Shown: positions 1 to 8,153 of the stretch, piece after piece
How the letters are laid out: every line of letters begins with the position of its first letter
Position numbering within the stretch: the first letter of the stretch is position 1
Origin: Russula earlei
Taxonomy: Eukaryota > Basidiomycota > Agaricomycetes > Russulales > Russulaceae
Direction of reading: 5' to 3'
DNA: 18,255 nt
Assembly: GCA_025769875.1 (NCBI GenBank)
Contig: JAGFNK010000928.1
Coordinates: 1 to 18,255 of the forward strand
Made by a program: the position numbers and the translations under genes
Notes under the pieces: model-generated
Told to the model about the DNA's origin: nothing
The model's database searches: none
The model's input: the letters and a program-made list of their open reading frames with translations, nothing else

Positions 1-1
1 T

Positions 2-358
2 AAATGTGATATTGAATGTTACAACTGCCACAAAAAAGGGCACATCAAAGCTGACTGCTGGGCCAAGGGCAGTGGCAAAGAAGGACAAGGACCAAAAAAG
101 AAAGCCCAGTCGATGGATGGCGCTGCCAGAGTGACCAAGAAAAATGAAGACACAGAGGCCTGGGCAGCCATCGAGTGTAACGAAGAAAATCAAACCAATT
201 GTCTTCAAGATCTACCGGTGCATGAGGACTGTGATGGTTGCAGCTGCAACCAGCGTGACACCAAATATACAACAGACATGGAGGAAGCGTGGGCCATTGT
301 AGAGGAGGATGGACAAGAAGGGGATGGGGCAATCCAAAGCAAAGGGCTGCCGCCCTGA
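2..358 (+). pseudogene. Copia 1 Gag C-terminus with CCHC zinc knuckle
   Basis: The frame is already open at the left edge, so this is the 3' part of a longer gag-pol. Residues 2-15 form a perfect C-X2-C-X4-H-X4-C knuckle (CYNCHKKGHIKADC). In retroviral and copia Gag proteins this motif binds the element's RNA and helps package it into virus-like particles. A Lys/Gly-rich linker (KGSGKEGQGPKKK) and an acidic stretch follow. The frame ends at a TGA (356-358), but the same frame reopens at once and reaches the protease motif at 421. The stop is therefore best read as a nonsense mutation inside one gag-pol polyprotein, probably CGA to TGA. Confidence 0.85.
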
Positions 359-2068
359 AAAACTGAAGACTTATCAGTAGCTTCAGCAGGCGACACACAC
401 ACCAAGCACGAGGCTGAGCTCTATGACTCAGGCGCCTCTACCCATATGTCACCCCTCTGTCATTGTTTCACCACTTATCAGCCCATACCACCCAGACCCA
501 TTAGTGCAGCCAATAATTGTGTCTTCTATGCGATAGGAACAGGTGACCTGCAAATTGATGTACCAAACAGGTCATCGACCATGCCTGTTACATTATACAA
601 TGCCCTCCATGTGCTGGATTTGGCACTCACCATTGTATCAATCAGCCACATTGCACGCTCGGGATACTCAGTTTCCTTCAAAGACAATGCATGCAAAATC
701 AAAAAGAGGAGTGGGGAAGAGGTGGGGTGCATAAGCGCAAGCCCAAATGGACTTTACAAAGTGGCTCATGCGGTGCAACAAGTGCACATGGCAACAGAAC
801 ACATGGACATTCTCACACTCCATCAATGCCTTGGGCACATCGCCGCCAATTCTATCCACGCTCTTGTCTGCTCTAATGCAGTCATTGGACTGCAGTTAAT
901 AGATCCCCATTCCAATTTCTTTTGCAAGTCATGCAAGTACGCCAAAGCAACGTGCAAGCCAATCAAGAAGGAGAGAAGTGCTCCTCAGGCTGAGGCCTTT
1001 GGGGACAAAATACACACAGATGTGTGGGGGCCAGCCCGCATGATCAGCCTCGGGGCATGCAAGTATTACATTACATTCACAGATGACTACTTGCGATACA
1101 CCAAAATTGCGCTCCTATGAACGAAGGACGAAGCCTTCGAGGCATACAGGATGTATGCATTGTGGGTCAAGACCCAATACAACATTTCCATCAAGTGACT
1201 CCATTTGGACCGCGGAGGGGAGTACACCAGCAGCAAATTCTCGAATTTCCTCAAGGAGCAAGGTATAGAGCAATGCCTTACCACACATGATACCCCTCAA
1301 CACAATGGAGTGGCTGAGTCACTCAACCACCAACTCCTCAAATGCATATGCACCATGCGGCACCACACACAACTTCCCAAGAATTTGTGGGGAGAAGCCA
1401 TTCAATTTGCTGTCTGGCTGAAGAACCGCACATTGACTCGAGTACTCAGTAATGTGACGCCTCACAAACGTCTCTGCGGGGACAAGCCTGACCTATCAGG
1501 GGCACTGGAGTGGGGCCAATGTGTCTGGGTGCACAACAAAACAGGATCAAAACTGGATGCATGCACAACCAAAGCGTGTTGGGTGGGCTATGATACTGAC
1601 AGCACTCACGCACACAGAATCTACTGGCCAGAGTGCAAAACTATCTCCATAGAGTGGAACATAGTGTTTGTACCCATAGCCACCCACCCATCTACCAGTG
1701 CCAATGTCATACTGCTCACGACACCCTCGATGCTGGACAACATGCCAGCTGCAGTGCCGCAGCCGGTGGCCGCAACTCCGCCTCCCACTGGGACTCCCAC
1801 TCCGAGCACGCCAAGCTCACCCGATGTTGTTAGCAGAGGGATTTCGCCTCAAGTGGAGGATGACTCGGACCCAGAAACAGACGAGCAACCTAAGACTGAG
1901 GAGAAGGAAAAAGAGGAACAGGCAACAAGACCACCCAGCATTACTAACCAATTGCCAGCACCTCTTCGCCGGTCTCAACAAGTTCCAAAACCCTCAGATC
2001 ACTACAAGAGAATCACCAGTGGCGAAGGCACAACAGATGGGAGGGGCCCGACGGCAACAAAACCATGA
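359..2068 (+). pseudogene. Copia 1 protease and integrase domains, broken by TGA codons
   Basis: All segments share the frame of the preceding gag. The aspartic protease motif YDSGASTHM lies near 424. The integrase zinc-binding motif follows near 810-940 (H-X4-H in LHQCLGH, then CKSC), with the DDE-type core after it: HTDVWGP and TDDYLRYT near 1015-1095, and the glutamate in NGVAESLNHQ near 1310. The C-terminal Pro/Ser/Thr-rich hinge ends in PAPLRRSQQVPKPSDHYKR, the usual link to RT in fungal copia elements. TGA codons at 1118-1120 and 1196-1198 interrupt it without shifting frame. Both sit where Arg is expected (before TKDEAF and before LHLDRGGEY), which suits CGA to TGA transitions. The protease would cut the polyprotein and the integrase would insert the cDNA. 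Confidence 0.88.
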
Positions 2069-2507
2069 CACATTGCTCACAAGCACGGCACCCAAACTTC
2101 ATGGGGTGCATGTTTGATCTCACCACTGAATCTGCAGACCATGCATACCGTGCAGAACTCAACGAAGTGGTCACCACCACAATTCAGGAGGAGGAAGGCA
2201 ACCCAAGAACACTCTCTGAGGCGCAAGCAAGCACTGACTGGCCTCTTTGGAAAGAGGCCATGGACTGTGAGATCATGGCACTCGAAAATGCCGGAACATG
2301 GAATGACATCCCACGCCTGAAGAACAAGAACATCAGTCAGATCCAAGTGGGTTTTTTGTATCAAATGCAAGGCTGATGGAAGTGTTGACAAATACAAGGC
2401 CCGACTGGCCAGGCAAGGATTCATGCAAGTGCATGGGGTTGATTACTTTGACACCTATTCCCCCATTGCTAAACTCACAAGCCTGCGCACAATCCTTGCA
2501 CTTGCGG

Positions 2508-3002
2508 TGTAAGGTGAGCCATATCGCTGGCCTCGGAACCACATGCGGACTGCGCACAATGCATGACACTCGGCCTCCTCCCACACCTTGCCTCCTTCCT
2601 TGCATCGCATCGCCCAGTCCTTCGCCACCGACCACATGCACACACCACGCCTCAGGCACACGCGACGTGTTCGCATCTCAGGCCTTTCACCATGGCCTCG
2701 ACCGTCTCGACCAGTCTCGATTCTCTTTCATGCCTATCTCCCTTTCATGCCTTTCATCCTTAGTACTTCTCTCCTGTATATAAAACACCTAGCTACTCTG
2801 TAGTAAAAGGAAGAGGAATACAGTCTTCTTGAGTTCCCCTTACCTTCAGTCAGAAACAACTGCGCGCGAGTGATCTTGCTCTCCTCTCCTCTCCTTCTCT
2901 TCTCCCTTCCTCCTCATTCCTCTTGCTCTTGGGTCAAGACAACCGTCTTTGGATCGCCGTCCAGCCCCACGAACTCTGCGCGCCCTGGTTTGGCTCGCTT
3001 CA
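2508..3002 (+). mobile_element. Solo LTR (family D) inside the copia 1 RT gene
   Basis: The insert starts TGTAAGGTGAGCC and ends GGCTCGCTTCA, so it has TG...CA ends and an imperfect terminal inverted repeat. It is flanked by GCGG (2504-2507) and GTGG (3003-3006), a 4-bp target duplication with one CpG-type C/T difference. Removing 2508-3006 (499 bp) rejoins the RT reading frame exactly between LALA and RLNWE. Inside are a TATA box (2777-2785) and a long pyrimidine-rich run (about 2876-2936). No internal coding region is present, so this is a solo LTR left by LTR-LTR recombination. Superfamily is not determined; orientation follows the TATA box. Confidence 0.85.
2777..2785 (+). promoter_or_regulatory. 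TATA box of the family D LTR
   Basis: TATATAAAA lies about 270 bp inside the solo LTR. This is the expected position of the U3 core promoter driving transcription towards the right. Confidence 0.6.
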
Positions 3003-4260
3003 GTGGCTCGCCTCAATTGGGAATCAGATTCTTTTGATTTCAACAGTGCCTATCTAAATGGAGAACTGGACGAGGACAAAGAAATCTACATGCTACCACC
3101 TCCAGGATACGAGGGTGGGAAGGGTGAGGGTACAGTAAAACGGCTGCACAAGTCGTTATATGGGCTGAAACAGGTGGGATGGAAATGGTACAACACCCTT
3201 TCATGCACTCTGGCCAAACTGGGTTTTTGTGTTAGCAATGCAGACCCAGGAGTGTTCCATGCTCACAAAGGCAACCACATCCTCATCCTTGCCATACACA
3301 TCAACGACTGTGCCCTCACAGGCGATTCATCTGAGTTGATGGCTGAATACAAAACAAAACTAAACAGCAAGTACTCACTCACTGATCTGGGGCCCATCCA
3401 TTGGCTCCTAGGCATCAAAGTGACATGCAACCGATCTGTGTGAACCATTTCCCTATCTCAAACAATGTACATCAACAGCATCCTCTCGCATTTTGCACTT
3501 CAAGATGTGAAGCCATCTGACATGCCAATGATCCCAGGATTGACATACTCCAGGAATAACTGCCTGCACAGCCCAGCTGAACTCACCCAGATGAGGAAAA
3601 TGCCATACAGAGAGGCCATTGGTAGCCTCATGTATGCCTGTGTCACAACCCGCCCAGACATCACGTTTGCTGTGGCAAATCTATCGCAATACCTTGAGAA
3701 TCTGGGCCACATCCATTGGGAAGCTGTAAAATGTGTATTCCAATACTTGGCTGGCACCAGGACATATGAGCTAACTTATGGCGGTGAACATCATGATCTA
3801 TTATGGTACACTGACGCAGATGGCATGAATCAAGAACATAGGTGTGCCATTTCTGGGCATGCCTTCCTTATTGATGGAGGGGCAGTATCCTGGAGCTCCC
3901 AGAAGCAGGAGCTCGTCACTCTTTCCACTGCTGAGGCCAAATACGTTGCCACAATGCATGCGGCAAAAGAGGCCATCTGGCTCCAAAGACTCATAGGGGA
4001 ACTATTCAAAGCACAAAGCGACCCCACAACACTCTATTGTGATGACCAGTCAGTGCTCAAGCTCGCCATGAGCGACAACTACCACGTGCGGACCAAGCAC
4101 ATCGATATTCGTTATCACTTTATTCGGCACTCTATCACTGATAAAGTGCTAAACCTAGTCTACTGTCCGATGGATGACATGACTGTGGACATGTTGACCA
4201 AAGCCCTCCCCAAATGGAAGGTGCTTTTTCATGTTTCCTCTCTGGGATTGCGTCAAGCTT

Positions 4261-4270
4261 GAGAGGGGAG
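4261..4270 (+). other. Polypurine tract of copia 1
   Basis: GAGAGGGGAG overlaps the polyprotein stop codon (TGA at 4260-4262) and directly abuts a TGG that begins the putative 3' LTR. Purine runs in this place prime plus-strand DNA synthesis in LTR retrotransposons. Confidence 0.7.
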
Positions 4271-4448
4271 TGGTGGATTTTGCTCCACCAAAGGCAAAAA
4301 TGCGTGGAGTGCCTTTGTGGTGTGACATGCTCCACCTCCAGGTTCAGAAGGACCCAAGACAAAATTTTTGGAGACCCCCCCCTTTGTGGGGGGACTTTGT
4401 CTAATGTGTTTCAGGAATCTTATCCTCGATCCCATGACTGTTCCACCA
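4271..4448 (+). mobile_element. Putative short 3' LTR of copia 1
   Basis: It starts directly after the polypurine tract with TGGTGGA. The first matching inverted end in a plausible place is TTCCACCA at 4441-4448, which gives a 178-bp LTR. The 5' LTR lies outside the window, so neither the end nor the length can be confirmed. The segment also holds an 8-C run and a matching G run around 4373-4394 (CCCCCCCC...GGGGGG, hairpin-prone). A longer LTR or a truncated one remains possible. Confidence 0.45.
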
Positions 4449-5101
4449 GCCCCTGATCGCTCATACTAAAAGTCAAAAAGCCAAAAACTAATTTACTGTC
4501 TCAGATATGGATTGCAGGAAGAAAGTCCTAACTGATGGAGGACACCATGGAGCTCACCAAATGCAAGCTCTATGCCGCGGCTAAAGGCCACAAAGGTAAC
4601 ACTATTTACTTGACCCTTGAAATTTTCCTTACTGTCTCATAAAACTTACAATCAAGTATTTGCAAATACCGTACACACAATGTACTTAAAAAGGCTTGGA
4701 AAATGAGCCACAAAAAATTAAGAGAGAGAGACACAAGTCTTGCATCCTGCCATCCCAAATGCCTCTGTGTGCTTCCTTCAGCTCCTGCTCATGCGTACTG
4801 ATTGTCACACCCTTGGACCTTCACCCACTTTCTTCACCAGTTGGAGGGCGTGTCCCCAGGCATCAAGTACCACATCCAAAAATGGGAAGTGCAAGCTCAT
4901 GTGAAAAAGACAGTTGGCAGGTGAGAGAAGACCCAGGACATGTGACAAATAATAATAAAGTTACATCATACAGTTCTTAGATACAATTCAGCAAGTCCAT
5001 CACAGAAGGTGGGGTTAAAGGAAAAAGGTGGGGGCAAATCCAACAATCTCACTCATTGTCTGCATGCACTTTGGTGCTTTTTCATTGGACGAGGCCATCA
5101 T
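4449..5101. other. Unassigned intergenic or degenerate sequence
   Basis: No domain or repeat family was recognised. Short open stretches exist, for example MELTKCKLYAAAKGHK near 4548-4595, followed by a GT...CTTAC...AG arrangement of about 60 nt that could be an intron. The next segment soon meets stops and resembles nothing known to me. Small AG and AAT runs are the only repeats seen. Confidence 0.4.
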
Positions 5102-5106
5102 CTGAT
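5102..5106. repeat. Left target-site duplication of the forward family A LTR
   Basis: CTGAT, identical to 5935-5939 on the other side of the LTR. Confidence 0.9.
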
Positions 5107-5370
5107 TGTTACGAACCAAGGCCAGGTCCTGGCTGTATATTGTCCTATTTCACTCAAGAGAGACCTCTCTCACTTCACATTGCCAACTCCCTTCCATTTC
5201 TTGGGCTACCCCTCCTGTGGTGCAAGATATTGCTATTGCAAAGGCACTATAACACGACCAGGAACCTGTTTCCTAATTGGGTAATCATCGCGTGGCAACC
5301 ACATGGTCACCCAGCCACCAAGAACCCGAAACAGCAGCACCAACTCTTAGAAACTGTTGCATAACTCATC

Positions 5371-5471
5371 TGACATCATCAAGGCTCCAATGACATCATG
5401 GCTGACTGAGTGACTCCACAGTGACCTCATAGGCTCACTAAGTGCTCCACAGTGACATCATAATGATGTCA
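5371..5471 (+). promoter_or_regulatory. TGACATCA motif array in the family A LTR upstream region
   Basis: TGACATCA occurs at 5371-5378, 5391-5398 and 5453-5460, with the inverse TGATGTCA at 5464-5471 and a near match TGACCTCA at 5423-5430. The last pair forms a palindrome with a 3-bp centre. The motif resembles the CRE/AP-1 class bound by bZIP factors (TGACGTCA). The array lies about 140-240 bp upstream of the TATA box, where activating sites are expected. It is conserved in the reverse copy. Factor identity is inferred from motif likeness only. Confidence 0.5.
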
Positions 5472-5607
5472 TTGCTCCACAATGATCAGTAATGTGCTCA
5501 GTAAGCCTGAAACTTGACACAAGCAAGTTTATGCCTCTGTAGTCCTATTGGATGGTACCAAAGGGTCTAGAATAGTTCCAGCTCTTTGTAATCGACCCTG
5601 TACACTG

Positions 5608-5615
5608 TATATAAG
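5608..5615 (+). promoter_or_regulatory. TATA box of the forward family A LTR
   Basis: TATATAAG about 500 bp into the LTR. It is conserved in the reverse copy and in the family B LTRs, always a few tens of bases upstream of the shared GACTGTCCATTTGT segment. Confidence 0.65.
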
Positions 5616-5934
5616 CCCCAATGAAGTATGGCAGTCGTCAGACTGTCCATTTGTGATACTCTCATCTTCCTGGGTACTCCCCTGCGACTGCTCAGTCTTA
5701 AGCCCTCCCTTGTCTTTAAGGTACTCTTCAACAACTGCCTTGTTTAAAGCCCCTTGCTGCACTGGCCTCTACTCTTTGCCTCTGCCTTCTGCAACACATA
5801 CCAGTCCCCATCTTGTATCTCCTAGTCATTTGGCTCATCCTCCTGTTCAACACCGTTTATGCCACATACCATCTGTTCCGACCCTTGCCCACCTGCTCCT
5901 GAGTCCTTAGTGATCAGCAGTACGTGTCTTGACA

Positions 5935-5939
5935 CTGAT
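5935..5939. repeat. Right target-site duplication of the forward family A LTR
   Basis: CTGAT, identical to 5102-5106. Confidence 0.9.
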
Positions 5940-6031
5940 GCTATGGAGAGAGAGATGGCATATTGGCATCTGCTGAGATGGAGCCATCATGAAGAGAGAG
6001 GATGGATGGAAGAGAGCAAAGGGTGCGCACA

Positions 6032-6212
6032 TCTAGCTTCACAAGGTGGATCTTGACGGTCTCAGTGTAGTTTTTTCAAACTCGAGTGAGACCATCGCAT
6101 GGAGGATGTCCTCACTGCTGATCATCTTGCGCTTCTCCTGCTAGTGCTTCTCTGCTGCCTTGGACATGATGAAGTTGATAAACTCTGACATGCACTCCTG
6201 CACATGCTCCTT
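6032..6212 (-). pseudogene. HAP3/NF-YB (CCAAT-binding factor subunit B) histone-fold fragment
   Basis: Reading leftwards from 6212, the translation runs KEHVQECMSEFINFIMSKA, then AEKH, a TAG (6143-6141), QEKRKMISSEDILHAMVSL, and EFE. In another frame it continues YTETVKIHLVKLD. This follows, in order, the conserved HAP3/NF-YB histone fold (KECVQECVSEFISF, EKC-QEKRKT-NGEDIL-AM-SLGF, NYAEALKIYL). NF-YB pairs with NF-YC and NF-YA to bind CCAAT promoters. The N-terminal half of the fold is missing because a family B LTR fragment begins right where the match starts. The in-frame TAG is probably a C to T change of CAG. A frameshift lies at the T6 run around 6072-6077. Assignment is from remembered family motifs, not a search. 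Confidence 0.8.
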
Positions 6213-6380
6213 GTATATTAATTGTGCCTAGAATCAATTGTGCAACAATGTGTGCATGATACTGTGGACTCCTCTGCTCACCCCTTTTGGCTGTGTGAAC
6301 AGGGTGCCACCATAGAGACCCCCTTTCCTCTAATATGGAAGGGTCCTTCAAGGGCTCTCTCCAGGAAGTGGTTCATGACA
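6213..6380 (-). mobile_element. Truncated family B LTR fragment
   Basis: The last ~165 bases match the inner end of the left family B LTR (about 7975-8142). Shared landmarks are AATTGTGCC, GTGGAC-CCTCT, CACCCCTTTTG, GTGAACAGGGTG, ACCATAGAG and the terminal GGTTCATGACA. The fragment therefore keeps the true LTR terminus at 6380 and is cut at about 6213, where the NF-YB pseudogene begins. No target duplication is visible (right flank AACCC). Confidence 0.8.
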
Positions 6381-6712
6381 AACCCAAAGCTAAGTTTGCC
6401 AGATAAACCATCTCCACACTTTACTGCTTTATCATATGTCACACCTTCACAGGAGAGTACACCAAATGATTCTACCCACACCACACCCTGGCAGAAATTG
6501 CATGCACATGCAGCAAACAAATACAAACTGTGGAACACATACTCCACACATGCTGTTACAACATTTTCCTTTTACGTTTACTTCTTACCTTTTTGCTATG
6601 GACTGCTTGCCTTTGTACATCCCTTTACTTACTGGCCTCATGATCTCTTATGTCTTGTGATCCCTTTAGCATTATCATGTGATCCATACATGTCCAGGTA
6701 ACACTTGATTGC
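6381..6712. other. Unassigned spacer between the LTR fragment and the next LTR-like region
   Basis: No coding motif was recognised. The sequence is rich in CACA and TTTAC strings. One long forward open stretch spans it (from 6222 to 6701) but starts inside the LTR fragment and shows no domain, so it is treated as chance. Confidence 0.4.
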
Positions 6713-7161
6713 TGTTACTTTCCCTTTGTTTGGTTCTCTTTCCATTTATATTCACTTCTTAGTTTCGACTGTGCAATGCTGCGCACTTTACTGCATAGCA
6801 CAGTTATTTGGTTCTGACTCATTCGTGGCTTCATTTCTATGACTCCTACTTATTATGACTCCTACTATACTAGTAGCACAGTCAAAGCGCAGCTATTGCT
6901 GCGCTTCTCCTGTATATATAAGCTCAGCACTTTGTGACCAAAGCCCTAAGCTTGGTCTCTTGTAGAATTCAACCTATCTTCTCCAAAATACTTTGCTCCT
7001 AAACCTCAAACCACATCCACATCTTCATCTCACCAACTCTTCACACACACACACCATCTACTCTACCTATCCCTTCCTTCCCTAAGAGTCTCTCTTCACT
7101 CTACTGAGAAGAGCTCTTCTTCTTCAACATCTATCTACTCACTTTCTCCTTGCGTTGCTTA
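6713..7161 (+). mobile_element. Putative 5' LTR/leader end of a second LTR element
   Basis: A TATA box (TATATATAAG, 6913-6922) is followed by a ~240-bp AT- and pyrimidine-rich untranslated stretch ending directly at a primer-binding-site-like sequence at 7162. That order (U3, TATA, R/U5, PBS) is typical of a 5' LTR. An 8-bp perfect hairpin (AAGCGCAG/CTGCGCTT, 6885-6892 and 6899-6906) sits just upstream of the TATA box, and TATGACTCCTACT is repeated around 6840-6870. The left boundary is a guess at a TGTTAC; no second copy exists to fix it. It does not resemble the family C LTRs found after the second copia remnant, so it may belong to another element. Confidence 0.45.
6913..6922 (+). promoter_or_regulatory. 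TATA box of the second putative 5' LTR
   Basis: TATATATAAG, about 250 bp upstream of the primer-binding site and just downstream of an 8-bp stem hairpin. Confidence 0.55.
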
Positions 7162-7175
7162 TGGTAACAGAGCTC
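7162..7175 (+). other. Primer-binding site (tRNA 3'-end type)
   Basis: TGGTAACAGAGCTC begins with TGG, the complement of a tRNA CCA end, and is one base off the classic copia initiator-Met site TGGTATCAGAGC. It lies 5 bases before a family B LTR insertion. The exact primer tRNA cannot be named without the host tRNA set. Confidence 0.6.
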
Positions 7176-7180
7176 CTAAG

Positions 7181-8142
7181 TGTCAAGACTCACTGTTGAA
7201 CTATCCAGTTCAAGAGCAAGGGGTAAGCTCCAAGAAAAGTTGATAGACATCCAAGATGGCGTGGGCCAGAAGTAGAGTCCAAAGCAGTAACAAATACCAA
7301 AGGGGTATGGTTACTGTTAAAGTCGAGCAGGTACGCAGAGAGGAGGCCAGGATAGTCACAAGGGGACGGTCCTTAAAGGAGTATCCCAGGAATGGAGAGT
7401 GCTGTAAACAAATGGACAGTCTGAGGACTGTCTGCTACTTTATTGAGCGCTTATATACTACAAGAGAACTGCTAAATGGGGAACAAGTCATAACCTTGTT
7501 ATCAAGCACAATAGAGTGATGAGTAAGAAGTTGGAGTGTGCTTACTGAGCATGCTCAGTCATGCTCAGTAAGCTGCTGAGTAAGAAGGCTTCTCTTGATG
7601 AGTAAGAGCCTTCACTGTCCACATGTTCACTGCTTTAGTACATGTGCAAGCACCTGATTCATTTTCTGTTAGTTAGTTTAGGGCTGGTCATTTGAGGACT
7701 TGTAGTTTGGGTTAGGGAATAGTGTTATATTATAAGGCCCCTTATGTAGTTTTATTAGGGTCCTTAGAGTCGACCCTAATACTTCTATTAAGGTCCTTAG
7801 TATTGCCTTATAGTCCATTCTATAGTTATTAGAGTTAGTCTAATAACACATTGCAGGGTCTTTGATACTGTGTTAGTGCCTATTGTAGAGCACCTAGAGT
7901 CGTCCTAAAGGGTCCTTAAGAAGGCCCTAATACTGTCCTTTATTGCTAAAAGGGTTGCCATTAAGTGGGGCTTGCTGTATGTCAATTGTGCCGAGAATTG
8001 CTCGTGTGACAATGCACATGTGATATTGTGGACACCTCTACTCACCCCTTTTGCTTGTGTGAACAGGGTGACACCATAGAGGCTGGGTTTCCTCTCAAGG
8101 AAGGGTCCTTCAAGGGCCCTCTCCGGAGAATGGTTCATGACA
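7181..8142 (-). mobile_element. Family B LTR, left arm (reverse)
   Basis: It starts TGTCAAGACTC and ends GGTTCATGACA; its TATA box (7450-7457) reads on the minus strand. Read in sense it begins TGTCATGAACC and ends TCTTGACA, like family A. The flanks do not match: CTAAG on the left (7176-7180) and CTCAC on the right (8143-8147). It is poorer in CpG than the right arm (CA/TG where the right arm has CG). It therefore looks older, and the mismatched flanks suggest it is the product of recombination between two insertions. It lies 19 bases after the start of the primer-binding site of one element and just before the gag end of a copia remnant. Confidence 0.88.
7450..7457 (-). promoter_or_regulatory. 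TATA box of the left family B LTR
   Basis: Reads TATATAAG on the minus strand. It points away from the centre of the palindrome. Confidence 0.6.
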
Positions 8143-8153
8143 CTCACTGCAGA

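Larger units (their letters stand above)
2065..4262 (+). pseudogene. Copia 1 reverse transcriptase-RNase H, split by a solo LTR
   Basis: RT starts in a shifted frame at 2065 (ASTDWPLWKEAMD, ENAGTWN), returns to the integrase frame near 2348 (ADGSVDKYKARLARQGF, DYFDTYSPIAKLTSLRTIL), is cut at 2507, and resumes at 3007 with RLNWESDSFDFNSAYLNGEL. The copia YVDD active site should lie near 3295-3310, but the sequence reads HIND, so one catalytic Asp is lost. The YGLKQ motif (near 3160) is kept. A TGA at 3441-3443 breaks the frame again. RNase H follows: YTDADG, STAEAKY and LYCDDQS supply acidic residues, then RTKHIDIRYHFIR, and the frame ends DMLTKALPK...GLRQA. The enzyme would copy element RNA into DNA; this copy is dead. 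Confidence 0.9.
1..4448 (+). mobile_element. Decayed Ty1/copia LTR retrotransposon (copia 1), 5' part outside window
   Basis: The domains come in copia order (gag zinc knuckle, protease, integrase, reverse transcriptase, RNase H), which separates it from Ty3/gypsy, where integrase comes last. They lie on one strand and end at a polypurine tract and a putative LTR. The 5' LTR and most of gag are left of the window. Coding capacity is lost through four in-frame TGA codons (356-358, 1118-1120, 1196-1198, 3441-3443), two frame changes (near 2065 and near 2348) and a solo LTR inserted at 2508. The RT active-site tetrad is also altered. The copy cannot move on its own. Domain assignments are firm; the outer 3' boundary is less certain. 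Confidence 0.93.
5107..5934 (+). mobile_element. Solo LTR, family A, forward copy
   Basis: The element starts TGTTACGAACC and ends GTCTTGACA, an LTR-style TG...CA pair. It is flanked by perfect 5-bp target duplications, CTGAT at 5102-5106 and at 5935-5939. A second copy in reverse orientation lies at 12368-13196 and matches end to end, which confirms both boundaries. Contents in order: an upstream region with an array of TGACATCA motifs (5371-5471), a TATA box (5608-5615), and an R-like segment with GACTGTCCATTTGT that is shared with the family B LTRs. No coding region lies inside; short open frames here are incidental. The 5-bp duplication fits LTR retrotransposon integration. A Ty3/gypsy origin is plausible but not shown. 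Confidence 0.93.

Noticed and set aside
4548..4720. Possible two-exon host gene (MELTKCKLYAAAKGHK plus a ~60-nt intron)
   Set aside because: The downstream exon hits a stop after about 16 codons and resembles no family I know; too weak to annotate as a gene.
5548..5910. Open frames of 60-140 codons inside the family A and B LTRs
   Set aside because: They overlap LTR control regions, differ between copies and show no conserved domain.
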